Assembly: GCA_016719635.1 (NCBI GenBank)
Contig: JADJYT010000002.1
Location: forward strand, 124,001-188,000
Source: Sphingobacteriales bacterium
Lineage (GTDB): Bacteria; Bacteroidota; Bacteroidia; Chitinophagales; JADIYW01
Length of the DNA: 64,000 nt
Direction of reading: 5' to 3'
Below the pieces are notes generated by a model. The model was not told the origin of the DNA, made no database searches, and saw only the letters and a program-made list of their open reading frames with translations. A program made the translations under genes and the position numbers. Positions 9,156-17,440 of this stretch are shown here, in pieces; position 1 is the first letter of the stretch, and each line of letters opens with the position of its first letter.

Positions 9156-9494
9156 ATGACAAAAAACTGGAAAGAGCGTTTGGGAACGGTGTACTCCACC
9201 AATCCGGATTTCAACTACAGCATTCAGGGTGGTGAGGAAGCAGAAACACTTCCTAAGGAAAAGCAATTGCTCTATGTATCCTTAGACTCTAAACAGCGCA
9301 AGGGAAAAACCGTCACCTTGATTCAAAACTATATCGGCAAAGCCGAAGACCTGGAAATACTGGCCAAACTGCTGAAAACCAGATGCGGTGTGGGCGGCTC
9401 CGCTAAAGACGGAGAAATCGTCCTGCAAGGTGACTTTAAACAAAAAATTAAGGAGTTGCTGGAAAAAGAAGGCTATAAGGTAAAATTGAAATAA
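9156..9494 (+). CDS. SUI1/eIF1-family translation factor (YciH-like)
   Basis: A 112-residue protein whose C-terminal 70 residues form the SUI1 fold: KGKTVTLIQNYIG, then a helix with LAKLLKTRCGVGGSAKDGEIVLQG (the basic GVGGSxKdgxIxlQG core) and KIKELLEKEGYKVK. Bacterial members (YciH) are related to eIF1 and can influence start-codon selection, but are not essential in the species studied. The N-terminal 40 residues are a short polar tail. It stands between the lipid kinase and the cysteine-cluster gene on the same strand. Confidence 0.9.
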   Translation: MTKNWKERLGTVYSTNPDFNYSIQGGEEAETLPKEKQLLYVSLDSKQRKGKTVTLIQNYIGKAEDLEILAKLLKTRCGVGGSAKDGEIVLQGDFKQKIKELLEKEGYKVKLK

Positions 9495-9528
9495 TGGATA
9501 ATTTAATTTCCGGTGGAAGTATAAAACA

Positions 9529-10032
9529 ATGAATCTGGAACAGGACATAAAACAGTTAGCATCCAATGCCCTGAAAAACAAGAAAGCGCATCAGAAATTA
9601 ATTACGGAGTTAAAGAAATTAAAACCGTTTGATGTCGACGAATTATTTCACACACAACATGAAGAGGTATTTGCAGAAACAGACTGCCTGCAATGTGCCA
9701 ACTGCTGCAAAACCACACCGCCGTTATTGCTGAATGAAGACATCAATCGCATCAGTAAAGCGTTGAATATTCCTGTAAAAAGGATGATGGTGGAATATGT
9801 TGTCCGCGATGCAGAAGGCGACCTGGTTTTCAACCAAACCCCCTGCCCGTTTCTGGGAAAGGATAATTACTGCACCATCTATGATGTTCGTCCGAATGCC
9901 TGCCGGGAATATCCGCATACCAACCGAAAGAAAATGCACCATATCCTGGATTTAACGGTTACCAACGCCGGCATCTGCCCGGCTGTAGTGAAAATACTGG
10001 ATAACATACAGGCTACCCTGCTTTCCGACTGA
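9529..10032 (+). CDS. YkgJ-family zinc/iron-chelating cysteine-cluster protein
   Basis: A 167-residue soluble protein with the eight-cysteine pattern of the YkgJ (CxxCxxCC) family: CLQCANCCK at about residues 45-53, then CPFLGKDNYCTIYDVRPNACREYP and a final CPAV. The family is thought to bind Zn or an Fe-S cluster through these cysteines; the enzymatic role is unknown. The N-terminal 40 residues are a charged helix. It is the last gene of the plus-strand run from DUF4783, and converges on the GbsR-like gene across a 310 bp gap. Confidence 0.88.
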   Translation: MNLEQDIKQLASNALKNKKAHQKLITELKKLKPFDVDELFHTQHEEVFAETDCLQCANCCKTTPPLLLNEDINRISKALNIPVKRMMVEYVVRDAEGDLVFNQTPCPFLGKDNYCTIYDVRPNACREYPHTNRKKMHHILDLTVTNAGICPAVVKILDNIQATLLSD

Positions 10033-10156
10033 AACGATTTTCTGTTTAAAATCTGACTATTTACGGATGATTACTGACCGACAAGGGCAATGACGGATAC
10101 CCTACGCATTGACTGCCTGACCTAAAATACAAGCGCCTGTTTAGAATTAAACTCCA

Positions 10157-10222
10157 TTCACTCACTGATTTTTCCATTTACTCACCGTATTCCATATCAT
10201 CGAGATACAGGATATACCTTTA
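10157..10222 (+). promoter_or_regulatory. Unit A promoter: paired ACTCA boxes plus -7 box
   Basis: TTCACTCA (10157-10164) and TTTACTCA (10177-10184) form a direct repeat 20 bp apart, start to start. Thirty bp further lies TACCTTTA (10215-10222), a 7/8 match to the TAnnTTTG -7 box. No good -33 box is visible, as would fit an activator-dependent promoter. The same layout recurs at three other places in the window. Confidence 0.45.
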
Positions 10223-10228
10223 CAGCAT

Positions 10229-10330
10229 CAAACAAACAAAAACCATAAACAACTGAAACCATAAAACTAGGAAAACCACTTAACCATGGAAACGACCTTG
10301 TCTGCACAGCATTTGCAGGCAAGGTTAATT
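10229..10330 (+). ncRNA. Candidate small transcript A
   Basis: From the predicted start near 10229 the sequence contains two ACCATAAA repeats and ends in the hairpin at 10295-10325. No convincing protein is encoded; a 25-residue ORF (10286-10363) runs through the hairpin into the neighbouring gene. The paired ACTCA boxes, leader and hairpin match units B and C across the GbsR-like gene. This is an inference from promoter and terminator signals only. The remainder of the 10033-10342 gap shows no other feature. Confidence 0.3.
10295..10325. terminator. Hairpin between convergent genes
   Basis: A 12-bp stem with one G-U pair (ACCTTGTCTGCA against TGCAGGCAAGGT) and a 7-base loop, followed by an AT-rich tract rather than a pure T run. 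It lies between the cysteine-cluster gene and the convergent GbsR-like gene and could stop transcription in either direction. Confidence 0.45.
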
Positions 10331-10342
10331 CTTATTAGAATT

Positions 10343-10852
10343 TTATTTCGCAAACAATTTTAGAATCTTATCCCAGAACCAGTTTTCCTCCGCTTTGAAA
10401 ATGCCTTCTATCAGCCTGTCTACATTCAACGCCAGGCGGTGCACATCTTTCACCATCTTTTGGAAATGTTTCATTTCCTCCGTCTTGGGAAGATTGTCTA
10501 TCTGTTTGATTTCTTCCAGTAGCTTCAGTATCGGGTCCAGTTCACGCGTTTTTCGGATTTTAGCGACCTGCTTCGCAATCTTCCATACATCTTTCTCTCC
10601 CACAAAGTAGTCCCGGCGTTCCCCATGTTTAAACACCTTGCTCACCAATCCCCAGTCAATCAGTTCGCGGATATTCATATTCACATTTCCTCTCGAAATG
10701 GCCAGCTCTTCCATGATATCCTCCGTGCTGAGTTCTTCTCCGGAGACCATCATCAGCGCATGTATCTGCGCCATCGTCTTATTGATTCCCCATTGCGAGC
10801 CGAGGGCACCCCACGCCTGCACAAACTGCCGTTTTGCTTCTTTTACATTCAT
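10343..10852 (-). CDS. GbsR/MarR-family winged-helix transcriptional regulator
   Basis: A 169-residue DNA-binding protein. Residues about 20-85 form a winged helix: GINKTMAQIHALMMVS, then EELSTEDIMEELAISRGNVNMNIRELIDWGLV, and the wing with FKHGERRDYF. This is the GbsR pattern, a branch of the MarR superfamily. The C-terminal 80 residues are helical and probably dimerise. GbsR proteins studied elsewhere sense small molecules such as choline; the ligand here is unknown. The gene reads left from 10852, with a -7 box on the minus strand at 10864-10857. Three paired ACTCA promoter sites flank it, so it is the best local candidate to bind them. Confidence 0.85.
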   Translation of the reverse strand: MNVKEAKRQFVQAWGALGSQWGINKTMAQIHALMMVSGEELSTEDIMEELAISRGNVNMNIRELIDWGLVSKVFKHGERRDYFVGEKDVWKIAKQVAKIRKTRELDPILKLLEEIKQIDNLPKTEEMKHFQKMVKDVHRLALNVDRLIEGIFKAEENWFWDKILKLFAK

Positions 10853-10856
10853 ATCT

Positions 10857-10886
10857 CAAATATAATCATTACTTTATAACTTTCAA
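10857..10886 (-). promoter_or_regulatory. Predicted promoter of the GbsR-like gene
   Basis: On the minus strand TATATTTG (10864-10857) matches TAnnTTTG, with TTGAAAG (10886-10880) upstream at a spacing that suits a -33 element. The predicted transcript would start within or very close to the start codon at 10852. The operator of unit B lies about 55 bp upstream. Confidence 0.4.
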
Positions 10887-10940
10887 TAACTTCTGAAAAT
10901 TTGAGTACAAAATCCATTTAATCAATATTTATCCCGAATT

Positions 10941-11002
10941 CTCACTCAAAACGACCGCTTACTCATTTACTTGATTTAAATCAAAGATACCACGTAACAT
11001 TG
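10941..11002 (+). promoter_or_regulatory. Unit B promoter: paired ACTCA boxes, FNR-like palindrome, -7 box
   Basis: CTCACTCA (10941-10948) and CTTACTCA (10958-10965) are followed by the perfect palindrome TTGATTTAAATCAA (10971-10984), which equals the FNR-type consensus TTGAT-N4-ATCAA. Its left half is placed to serve as a -33 element for TAACATTG (10995-11002), a 7/8 match to TAnnTTTG. The proximal ACTCA box ends 29 bp before the -7 box. The same arrangement, palindrome included, occurs at 32580-32645. Confidence 0.5.
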
Positions 11003-11008
11003 AAGAAG

Positions 11009-11125
11009 AAAAAATTACCATAAACAAACCATAAAACTATGATTAACCTCTTCTTCTAACAATCATAGTGATTTTAATAATTCTTAGTTGCGTGTAGCTT
11101 GGGTGCAATGCCCGGGCTTTTTTTT
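11009..11125 (+). ncRNA. Candidate small transcript B
   Basis: The predicted start is near 11009 and the unit ends at the terminator 11096-11125. The leader ACCATAAAC-AA-ACCATAAAACTATG resembles that of unit A and that of the secreted-protein gene at 32674. The ATG at 11039 opens only a six-residue ORF (MINLFF). It is either a short regulatory RNA with a leader peptide or the remnant of a promoter whose gene was lost. Confidence 0.35.
11096..11125 (+). terminator. Rho-independent terminator of unit B
   Basis: The stem AGCTTGGGT / GCCCGGGCT (11096-11104 and 11110-11118, with three G-U pairs) has a 5-base loop and is followed by a run of eight T. No annotated gene precedes it on this strand within 1 kb, so it must serve an unannotated transcript. 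Confidence 0.6.
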
Positions 11126-11129
11126 GCCT

Positions 11130-11195
11130 TTTACTCAACTAAATGACCGCTTACTCAGCAGCTTTGCCAATTCAAGACCGGGTTGATTAGATTTA
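11130..11195 (+). promoter_or_regulatory. Unit C promoter: paired ACTCA boxes, -33 and -7 boxes
   Basis: TTTACTCA (11130-11137) and CTTACTCA (11150-11157) are 20 bp apart. TTTG (11163-11166) and TAGATTTA (11188-11195) give a -33/-7 pair with a 21 bp spacer. The 13-mer GACCGCTTACTCA is identical to that in unit B. The site begins directly after the terminator of unit B. Confidence 0.5.
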
Positions 11196-11201
11196 GACTC
11201 A

Positions 11202-11268
11202 GAGTCATCATTTTCATAGAAGATGATATTTAGTTCATCCGCCGCACTTTTTTAAGTGCGGTTTTTTT
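11202..11268 (+). ncRNA. Candidate small transcript C
   Basis: About 67 bases from the predicted start to the strong terminator at 11242-11268, with no ORF. The unit consists of promoter, short body and terminator only, as expected of a small RNA. It lies 106 bp upstream of dnaE, so the alternative is a terminated leader of dnaE. Apart from units B and C and the predicted minus-strand promoter of the GbsR-like gene, the 10853-11373 gap shows nothing else. Confidence 0.35.
11242..11268 (+). terminator. Rho-independent terminator of unit C
   Basis: CCGCACTT and AAGTGCGG form a perfect 8-bp GC-rich stem with a short T loop, followed by seven T. It is one of the strongest terminators in the window and follows no annotated gene. 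Confidence 0.75.
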
Positions 11269-11373
11269 ATTTCATTTTCAGCCTGTTAGACTGTTGAAAA
11301 ATAAAAACTGCCGGTTCGGGGCTTTCAAGGCCTTTCTGTTGTATTTTTAAGTTTCACATTTTCTACCCATTTT

Positions 11374-14300
11374 ATGTGCGATTTTGCCCCCCTTCATTGT
11401 CATACGCAGTACTCACTGCTGGACGGCGCAGCCGATATTGATTCCATGATTAAAAAGGCAAAAGCGGACAATATGCCCGCCGTTGCCATCACCGACCACG
11501 GCAACATGTTCGGTGTCTTCAAGCATTTTGCCGCCTGCAAAAAACACGGTGTGAAGCCTATTCTAGGCTGCGAGGTATATGTGGTGGAAGACCGTTTTAA
11601 TAAAAAATTCACCCGCGAACACAGAGATAAACGATTCCACCAGCTGTTGTTGGCAAAAAACGAAACCGGCTATAAAAACCTGATGAAGATCGTGTCGCAG
11701 GGGTTCATCGACGGTATCTATATGGATTTCCCACGCGTGGACAGGGAACTGATCAAACAATATAAAGAAGGTATTATTGCCACCACCTGTTGTATCGGAG
11801 CGGAAGTGCCGCAAACGATGATTTCAAAAGGGGTGGAAGCTGCGGAAAAAGTGTTTCTGGAATGGCTCGATATTTTCGGAGCGGATTATTACATCGAATT
11901 ACAACGCCACGAAATTGACAATCTGGATGGCACCGGCTGGAGCCAGGAAGGCATCAACCAGGAGTTACTCAAATTCGCCGCAAAACACAAGGTGAAAGCC
12001 ATTGCGACCAACGACTCGCACTATGTAGACCAGAAAGACAGCGAAGCGCATGATATTTTGCTGTGCCTCCAAACCGGCAAGGATTTCACTGACCCGGACC
12101 GCTTTAAGTTCCCGAACAATAAATTTTTCTTTAAGACGCAGTTTGAAATGAAGGAACTCTTTAAGGATGTTCCGCAGGCGATTGAAAATACACTGGAAAT
12201 CGTGGAAAAAGTTCAATCCCTGAACTTGCAAAGAGATGTGCTCCTCCCCGCCTTTCAGCTGCCGGTTGGTTTCAAGGACCAAAATGAATACCTGAAATTT
12301 CTTACATTTGAAGGAGCACGCAGACGATGGGGTGAAATTTTACCCATCGACATTATCGACCGTCTGGACTTCGAGTTGAAAACCATTGAAAAGATGGGAT
12401 TCCCGGGTTACTTCTTAATCGTGCAGGATTTCATCAATGAAGGCAGAAAGATGGGTGTTTCCATCGGGCCGGGCAGAGGTTCCGCAGCCGGTTCCGCAGT
12501 GGCATTTGCCATCGGCATTACAAATGTTGACCCCATCAAATACAACCTGCTCTTTGAGCGTTTCCTCAATCCCGACCGGATTTCCATGCCGGATATAGAT
12601 ATTGATTTCGACGATGAAGGCAGGGAGCGCGTGATTAATTATGTCATCGATAAATACGGCAAAAACCAGGTGGCGCAAATTATCACCTACGGCACCATGG
12701 CGGCAAAAAGCTCCATCAAAGATGTGGGACGTGTGTTGAAAGTGCCTTTATCCGAAACGGATAAAATGTCCAAGCTGGTGCCGGAGCGCCCGAAAATCAC
12801 GCTGGCAGATGCCTATAAGGAAGTGGAAGAACTGCGCAGCTACCGTACTCTGGAAGAAAGCGATATGCGCTTTAAGACACTGAAACTGGCGGAAAACCTG
12901 GAAGGTTCCATCCGCAACAGAGGCATCCATGCATCCGCCGTCATCATCGCGCCGGACGACATCGTAAATTATGTACCGGTCTGTACCGCCAAGGACGCTG
13001 ATTTACTGGTCACCCAGTTTGACGGCAACATCATTGAACAGGCCGGCATGCTGAAGATGGATTTTCTGGGGTTGAAAACCCTGACCATCCTGAGAGATGC
13101 CCTGCGTTTGATTGAAAAGAATCACGGCATTAAAATCAGCCTGGATGAAATCCCTTTAGACGATAAAAAAACATTTGAACTCTATCAGCACGGCGATACC
13201 ATCGGCACGTTCCAGTTTGAAAGCCCGGGGATGCAAAAACACCTAAGGGATCTCAGGCCGGATAAATTTGACGATCTGATTGCTATGAATGCACTCTACC
13301 GCCCGGGCCCGATGAGCTATATTCCGAAATTTATTAACCGAAAACACGGCAGGGAAAAAATTCAGTATGATTTGCCGCAGATGGAAGAATACCTGCAGGA
13401 AACCTACGGCATTACCGTCTATCAGGAGCAGGTGATGTTGTTGTCGCAGAAACTGGCCGGCTTTTCCAAGGGCAAAGCGGACGAGTTGCGTAAAGCGATG
13501 GGCAAGAAAGACAGAGCCAAATTAGATTCGCTGAAACCGCTTTATGTCGAAGGATGCAAAGCCAATAATCTCAATGAAGAGATATGCCTGAAAATATGGG
13601 TGGACTGGGAAAAATTTGCGGAATACGCTTTCAACAAATCGCATTCCACCTGTTATGCATTCGTCGCTTTCCAGACCGCGTACCTGAAAGCGCACTATCC
13701 TGCGGAATATATGGCGTCCGTATTATCGCACAACATGAGCGACATCAAACAGATCAATTTCTTCCTGAGTGAATGCCGAAGAATGGGCGTCCCTACACTG
13801 GGGCCGGATATCAACGAGAGCGATGTGAAGTTTTCCGTCAATAAAGCCGGTGAAATACGTTTTGCCCTCTCCGCTATCAAGGGTGTGGGTGAAGCCGCCG
13901 TTACGGATATCATCATCGAACGGGAAAAGGAAGGCGCATTTAAAAATATTTTTGATTTAACGAGACGCGTAAACTCCCGTACCGTCAATAAAAAGAATAT
14001 TGAGGCACTGGCACAGGCAGGTGCTTTTGACAGCTTCCAGAATGTTCACCGTGCGCAATATTTTCATGTGTACAAGGACAATTCCTCTTTCATAGAGCTT
14101 GCCATAAAATTCGGCAATAATGTGAAAGAACAAAATTCGTCCACCGCCTTTTCACTGTTCGGCGATACCATCGATGCGCAAATACCAGAACCGGAAATAC
14201 CACATGCCAATCCGTGGCAGCCATTTGAAAAGTTGCAGCGCGAAAAGGAAGTGATTGGCATTTATATTTCCGGGCATCCGCTGGATGATTTTGACCTGGA

Positions 14301-14856
14301 AATAAAACACTTTTCCAATACGGACTTCGAGAGTATTGAATATTACAAAGATAAGGATGTCAGCATCGTGTGCATGGTATCCTCCGTCAACAAACGCACC
14401 ACCAAAAACGGCCGCCCCTGGGCTTCCGTAGTACTGGAAGACATCAGCTGCACTCTGGAAATCGCCTTATTCGGCGAAGATTACAACAAATTCATCGCCT
14501 TCCTCGATCCGGGCAACCGGATACTGGTTAAAGGCACGTATAAGAAAAGTTTCCGGGACGAGAATACCTATGAACTCCGAATCCACCAGATGGAATTCCT
14601 GCAGGATGTGCTCGATAAATTTGCCCGGGGAATCCGCCTGTACATGCACTACAAAGACCTGGATGAGGAAAAAATAGAACGAATCTTTAAAGTCGTCAGC
14701 AAACACAAAGGCAAAAAGGCATTTTCCATTTACCTGTTCGACGACAATGACCAACCGCTTACCTTTCATTCCGGGAAGACGGGTGTAAGTATCAGAAAAG
14801 AGCTTTTCACACAGCTCAACGCAATACCAAATGTAGCGGTAAAACTGATTGTCTGA
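11374..14856 (+). CDS. dnaE: DNA polymerase III subunit alpha
   Basis: Replicative DNA polymerase catalytic subunit, 1160 residues, normal for DnaE. The N-terminal PHP domain is marked by HCHTQYSLLDG and ITDHGNM. The palm carries GPGRGSAAGSAV and the catalytic aspartates in PDIDIDFDDE (Asp407 and Asp409). Finger and thumb signatures include YRPGPMSYIP and QEQVMLLSQKLAGFSKGKADELRKAMGKK, then FNKSHSTCYA. The OB-fold near residues 985-1060 contains VSIVCMVSSVNKRTTKNG. The N terminus MCDFAPLHCHTQ fits the family start. The VOC gene follows after 16 bp on the same strand. Confidence 0.97.
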   Translation: MCDFAPLHCHTQYSLLDGAADIDSMIKKAKADNMPAVAITDHGNMFGVFKHFAACKKHGVKPILGCEVYVVEDRFNKKFTREHRDKRFHQLLLAKNETGYKNLMKIVSQGFIDGIYMDFPRVDRELIKQYKEGIIATTCCIGAEVPQTMISKGVEAAEKVFLEWLDIFGADYYIELQRHEIDNLDGTGWSQEGINQELLKFAAKHKVKAIATNDSHYVDQKDSEAHDILLCLQTGKDFTDPDRFKFPNNKFFFKTQFEMKELFKDVPQAIENTLEIVEKVQSLNLQRDVLLPAFQLPVGFKDQNEYLKFLTFEGARRRWGEILPIDIIDRLDFELKTIEKMGFPGYFLIVQDFINEGRKMGVSIGPGRGSAAGSAVAFAIGITNVDPIKYNLLFERFLNPDRISMPDIDIDFDDEGRERVINYVIDKYGKNQVAQIITYGTMAAKSSIKDVGRVLKVPLSETDKMSKLVPERPKITLADAYKEVEELRSYRTLEESDMRFKTLKLAENLEGSIRNRGIHASAVIIAPDDIVNYVPVCTAKDADLLVTQFDGNIIEQAGMLKMDFLGLKTLTILRDALRLIEKNHGIKISLDEIPLDDKKTFELYQHGDTIGTFQFESPGMQKHLRDLRPDKFDDLIAMNALYRPGPMSYIPKFINRKHGREKIQYDLPQMEEYLQETYGITVYQEQVMLLSQKLAGFSKGKADELRKAMGKKDRAKLDSLKPLYVEGCKANNLNEEICLKIWVDWEKFAEYAFNKSHSTCYAFVAFQTAYLKAHYPAEYMASVLSHNMSDIKQINFFLSECRRMGVPTLGPDINESDVKFSVNKAGEIRFALSAIKGVGEAAVTDIIIEREKEGAFKNIFDLTRRVNSRTVNKKNIEALAQAGAFDSFQNVHRAQYFHVYKDNSSFIELAIKFGNNVKEQNSSTAFSLFGDTIDAQIPEPEIPHANPWQPFEKLQREKEVIGIYISGHPLDDFDLEIKHFSNTDFESIEYYKDKDVSIVCMVSSVNKRTTKNGRPWASVVLEDISCTLEIALFGEDYNKFIAFLDPGNRILVKGTYKKSFRDENTYELRIHQMEFLQDVLDKFARGIRLYMHYKDLDEEKIERIFKVVSKHKGKKAFSIYLFDDNDQPLTFHSGKTGVSIRKELFTQLNAIPNVAVKLIV

Positions 14857-14872
14857 TTAAACATCTAACTAT

Positions 14873-15241
14873 ATGGCCATTCCAACACAATACCAGACCG
14901 TGATACCCTATCTGTTGCTGAAAGATGTGTTAGGGTTTCTGGATTTCGTACGCGAATTATTCGATGCAGAAATCGTACACCGGCATATGCACGATGACAC
15001 CCATGTGGCGCATGCAGAAATTAAGATAGGCAACGCCACCATCATGTGCGGAACCTCCAATGAGGAATGGCCGCCCATGCATTCCAGTCTGTTCATCTAT
15101 GTGGAAGACGCGGATATATCTTATCAAAAGGCATTGACACTGGGCGCCTCCGGCGTCATGGAACTCAGCAACCAGGATTATGGCAGAACCTGCGGCGTGA
15201 AAGATATGTACGGAAACACCTGGTGGATCACATCTGTCTAA
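14873..15241 (+). CDS. VOC-family (glyoxalase/PhnB-like) protein
   Basis: A 122-residue protein with the paired beta-alpha-beta-beta-beta units of the vicinal oxygen chelate fold: VIPYLLLKDVLGFLDFVRELF, the strand HVAHAEIKIGNATIMCG, then LFIYVEDADISYQKALTLGA and YGRTCGVKDMYGNTWWI. The C-terminal D-x-x-GN-x-W pattern is typical of PhnB-like members. The substrate cannot be predicted. It starts 16 bp after dnaE and may share its transcript. Confidence 0.88.
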   Translation: MAIPTQYQTVIPYLLLKDVLGFLDFVRELFDAEIVHRHMHDDTHVAHAEIKIGNATIMCGTSNEEWPPMHSSLFIYVEDADISYQKALTLGASGVMELSNQDYGRTCGVKDMYGNTWWITSV

Positions 15242-15312
15242 GCAACCTGTAAGCAGTATTTAGCAGGCAGAAGGCAGTGATTTAACTATAGTACTAGGTG
15301 TACTTTTTATTC

Positions 15313-15447
15313 ATGCCGGGTGCTGTGGAAAAAACTTGGCACAGCGATTGTCATACGCTTTTCAACAAACTATTTCCTTTATGGAATGACCCTGATGTCA
15401 ATGTAATTTATTACGAAGGATTGGGCGAATTCCATAAACGACATTGA
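15313..15447 (+). CDS. Possible small protein, 44 residues
   Basis: An ATG at 15313 opens a 44-codon frame ending at TGA 15445-15447, in a gap otherwise empty between the VOC and DUF4476 genes. The peptide contains EKTWHSDCHTLFNKLFPLW and IYYEGLGEFHKRH, which looks more protein-like than random sequence and may be the tail of a lost gene. The frame is closed upstream by a TAG at 15295. No family is recognised. Confidence 0.3.
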   Translation: MPGAVEKTWHSDCHTLFNKLFPLWNDPDVNVIYYEGLGEFHKRH

Positions 15448-15466
15448 TCACACTAAAAGCATCTTT

Positions 15467-16300
15467 ATGAAAAAAGCATTTACACTCGCCCTTTCCATTG
15501 TCATCAGCAGTTCGATGTTCGCTGCTGCGGATTTTTACCTGAAATTAAATTCCAATGGAAATTACACGGTCAGCCTGAACAACCAGACACAGACCTCAGC
15601 CTCCAACATTTTCCGGTTCAACAACCTGGCCCCTGGAAATTATTTACTGAAAGTTCAGCAAGACGGCTTGTACGGACGCATCCTTTACAATCAACCCGTC
15701 AGCTTAGCGGATGGCTACCGGACCGCAGCCGAAATGAATCCGAATTTCGTCCTCAGCATCATCGACAAAATGCCGCTGATACAAAATGCATGGTATCAGG
15801 ATGGCCTGACGGGTTATCCCAACCATCCGCCATATGGCAACGGGCAAAACCAGCCTTATCCCCCAAAGCCGCATTACCCAAAACCAAAAGATCCGAAAGG
15901 CTGCAACCACAGCTGTCCGTATCACAATGGCTACAACGGAAATGGCTACGGGCAATATTATCCTAATTATCCCAATCCGTATTCCGGCAATAACGGCAAT
16001 TACTACAACATGAAACTGATGGACGAAGCCGGTATGCAAAGCCTGATGCAAACCATGAAAAATGTTTCGTTTGATGACAAGATGTACAACATTGCTAAAA
16101 CGGCGTTAAAAAACAGAAGTGTTAAAACCAGTCAGGTACATCAGTTGCTGCAGTTGTTTTCCTTTGAAAAATACAAGCTGGACTTAGCCAAACATTTGTA
16201 CGACAAAACCATTGATAAGGAAGACTATTACACGCTCTACAATGATTTTGATTTTGATTCTTACAGTTCACAACTGGATAAGTACATCAATTCAAAATAA
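15467..16300 (+). CDS. DUF4476 domain-containing exported protein
   Basis: A 277-residue protein with a signal peptide (about 1-19, SSMFAA). Residues 20-85 form a small beta domain of the kind found before DUF4476 (FYLKLNSNGNYTVSLNN, FRFNNLAPGNYLLKV). Residues about 118-182 are a low-complexity linker rich in Pro, Tyr, Gly and Asn, with a CNHSCPYH cluster that could bind a metal. Residues about 183-277 match DUF4476, a four-helix domain (LMQTMKNVSFDDKMYNIAKTAL, LLQLFSFEKYKLDLAKHLY). Function is unknown. It is a single-gene unit with a strong terminator downstream. Confidence 0.8.
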   Translation: MKKAFTLALSIVISSSMFAAADFYLKLNSNGNYTVSLNNQTQTSASNIFRFNNLAPGNYLLKVQQDGLYGRILYNQPVSLADGYRTAAEMNPNFVLSIIDKMPLIQNAWYQDGLTGYPNHPPYGNGQNQPYPPKPHYPKPKDPKGCNHSCPYHNGYNGNGYGQYYPNYPNPYSGNNGNYYNMKLMDEAGMQSLMQTMKNVSFDDKMYNIAKTALKNRSVKTSQVHQLLQLFSFEKYKLDLAKHLYDKTIDKEDYYTLYNDFDFDSYSSQLDKYINSK

Positions 16301-16320
16301 CAGCTATTCACCATTATTAA

Positions 16321-16349
16321 AAAAAGCGTTCCGATGGAACGCTTTTTTT
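16321..16349 (+). terminator. Rho-independent terminator after the DUF4476 gene
   Basis: The stem AAGCGTTCC / GGAACGCTT with a 3-base loop is flanked by A and T runs, so it can work in both directions. It lies 20 bp after the DUF4476 stop codon. Confidence 0.8.
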
Positions 16350-16500
16350 GATCAGCTTATGCCGAGTAGCTGCCCGGGAAATTATAGAAAGACTGTTTTC
16401 TGTCTTCCGGCAGGCAGGCGCTGCGTCCGCAAGGACGGCAAACAAATTCGTAAGGAGAGCTTAAAGGCAGTATTTAATAATTAGAAACCCTGTTAGTGTG

Positions 16501-17187
16501 TTACCACACACCGCATTTTTTGCAGAAGATGGCATCGTAAGCCGTTTCAATTACGGCAATGGTATGCGCGAAATCGTGGTTCAATCCCAAATCCCTTAAT
16601 ACCCTGTAATAGTTGCTGAAATTAGTGGCATCAAAATCATCTCTACGGACGGCGTTCTTTGACTTTGGCGCCAATGGATACTCATTCAGCGCAATATCCC
16701 AGTAGGTGCCGCTTTCTTCAAAAAGCAAAATCATGGCTTCCAGTTCTTTTCCCACCAGGGTATCTTTAATCGATTCAGCTGCCTGTATACGCAGCTTATG
16801 AAAATCTTCCGCAGATTCCGCAGTGAACTTTTTGCCGGCCCTTATCCTATTCAATTCGGCAAGATACTTCAGAACCGTTTCATCCTGCCTGAATGGTTTT
16901 CCCATTCTGGCGGCATACAGAGCCAATATATCTATATGTTTCACAGTATCCATTCCCAATGCGCCATAGACCTCATTCAGATGCGCACCCTGTTCGCTGA
17001 CCGTTTGTGTAATGGAAGCGAAAACCTTGTCAGGCGCCAATTTTCCATTCCCTAATTTATTTATAACTGGCTGAATGGCTTTGGTATGCCAGGTATGCAT
17101 ATTTGACCTGTAATTATGATAGTCACAGGCTTTAGCATATATAAATCCACAGAGCAGAACAGCACAAGAAATAATAATTTTTTTCAT
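16501..17187 (-). CDS. Exported protein of unknown function
   Basis: A 228-residue protein when started at 17187 (MKKIIISCAVLLCG), which gives a clean signal peptide cut near AKACD. An in-frame ATG at 17250 would place 21 polar residues before it. The mature protein is mostly helical, with conserved-looking aromatic and acidic positions (HTWHTKAIQP, SGTYWDIALNEYPL, NYYRVLRDLGLNHDFAHTIAVIE) and two terminal cysteines in CKKCGVW. I do not recognise the family. It stands alone, convergent with the DUF4476 gene and divergent from the serine hydrolase. Confidence 0.65.
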   Translation of the reverse strand: MKKIIISCAVLLCGFIYAKACDYHNYRSNMHTWHTKAIQPVINKLGNGKLAPDKVFASITQTVSEQGAHLNEVYGALGMDTVKHIDILALYAARMGKPFRQDETVLKYLAELNRIRAGKKFTAESAEDFHKLRIQAAESIKDTLVGKELEAMILLFEESGTYWDIALNEYPLAPKSKNAVRRDDFDATNFSNYYRVLRDLGLNHDFAHTIAVIETAYDAIFCKKCGVW

Positions 17188-17440
17188 GGAGGGGAATTTT
17201 TTGTTTGATGTTAAAGATAAACCTGCTAAAGGTGAGCTGATTGCAGCCAAAATTATGCCAAATAAACCTGAAAATCAACACAGCCGTTAAATTAATCAAT
17301 TCACTATGGTATATACACTTCTCCTATCCACCCGTACAATTTAATGATGTCCGTCCCGTTTACCTTCATGTCAGCATTAAAGATACAGAATACAGTCTAT
17401 ACGTTAAACTTTTTGATTAAATTACCATCTAACGAATACC

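Noticed and set aside
10286..10363. A 25-residue ORF in unit A
   Set aside because: It runs through the hairpin and into the 3' end of the convergent regulator gene, and the peptide is not protein-like. A small RNA or terminator explains the sequence better.
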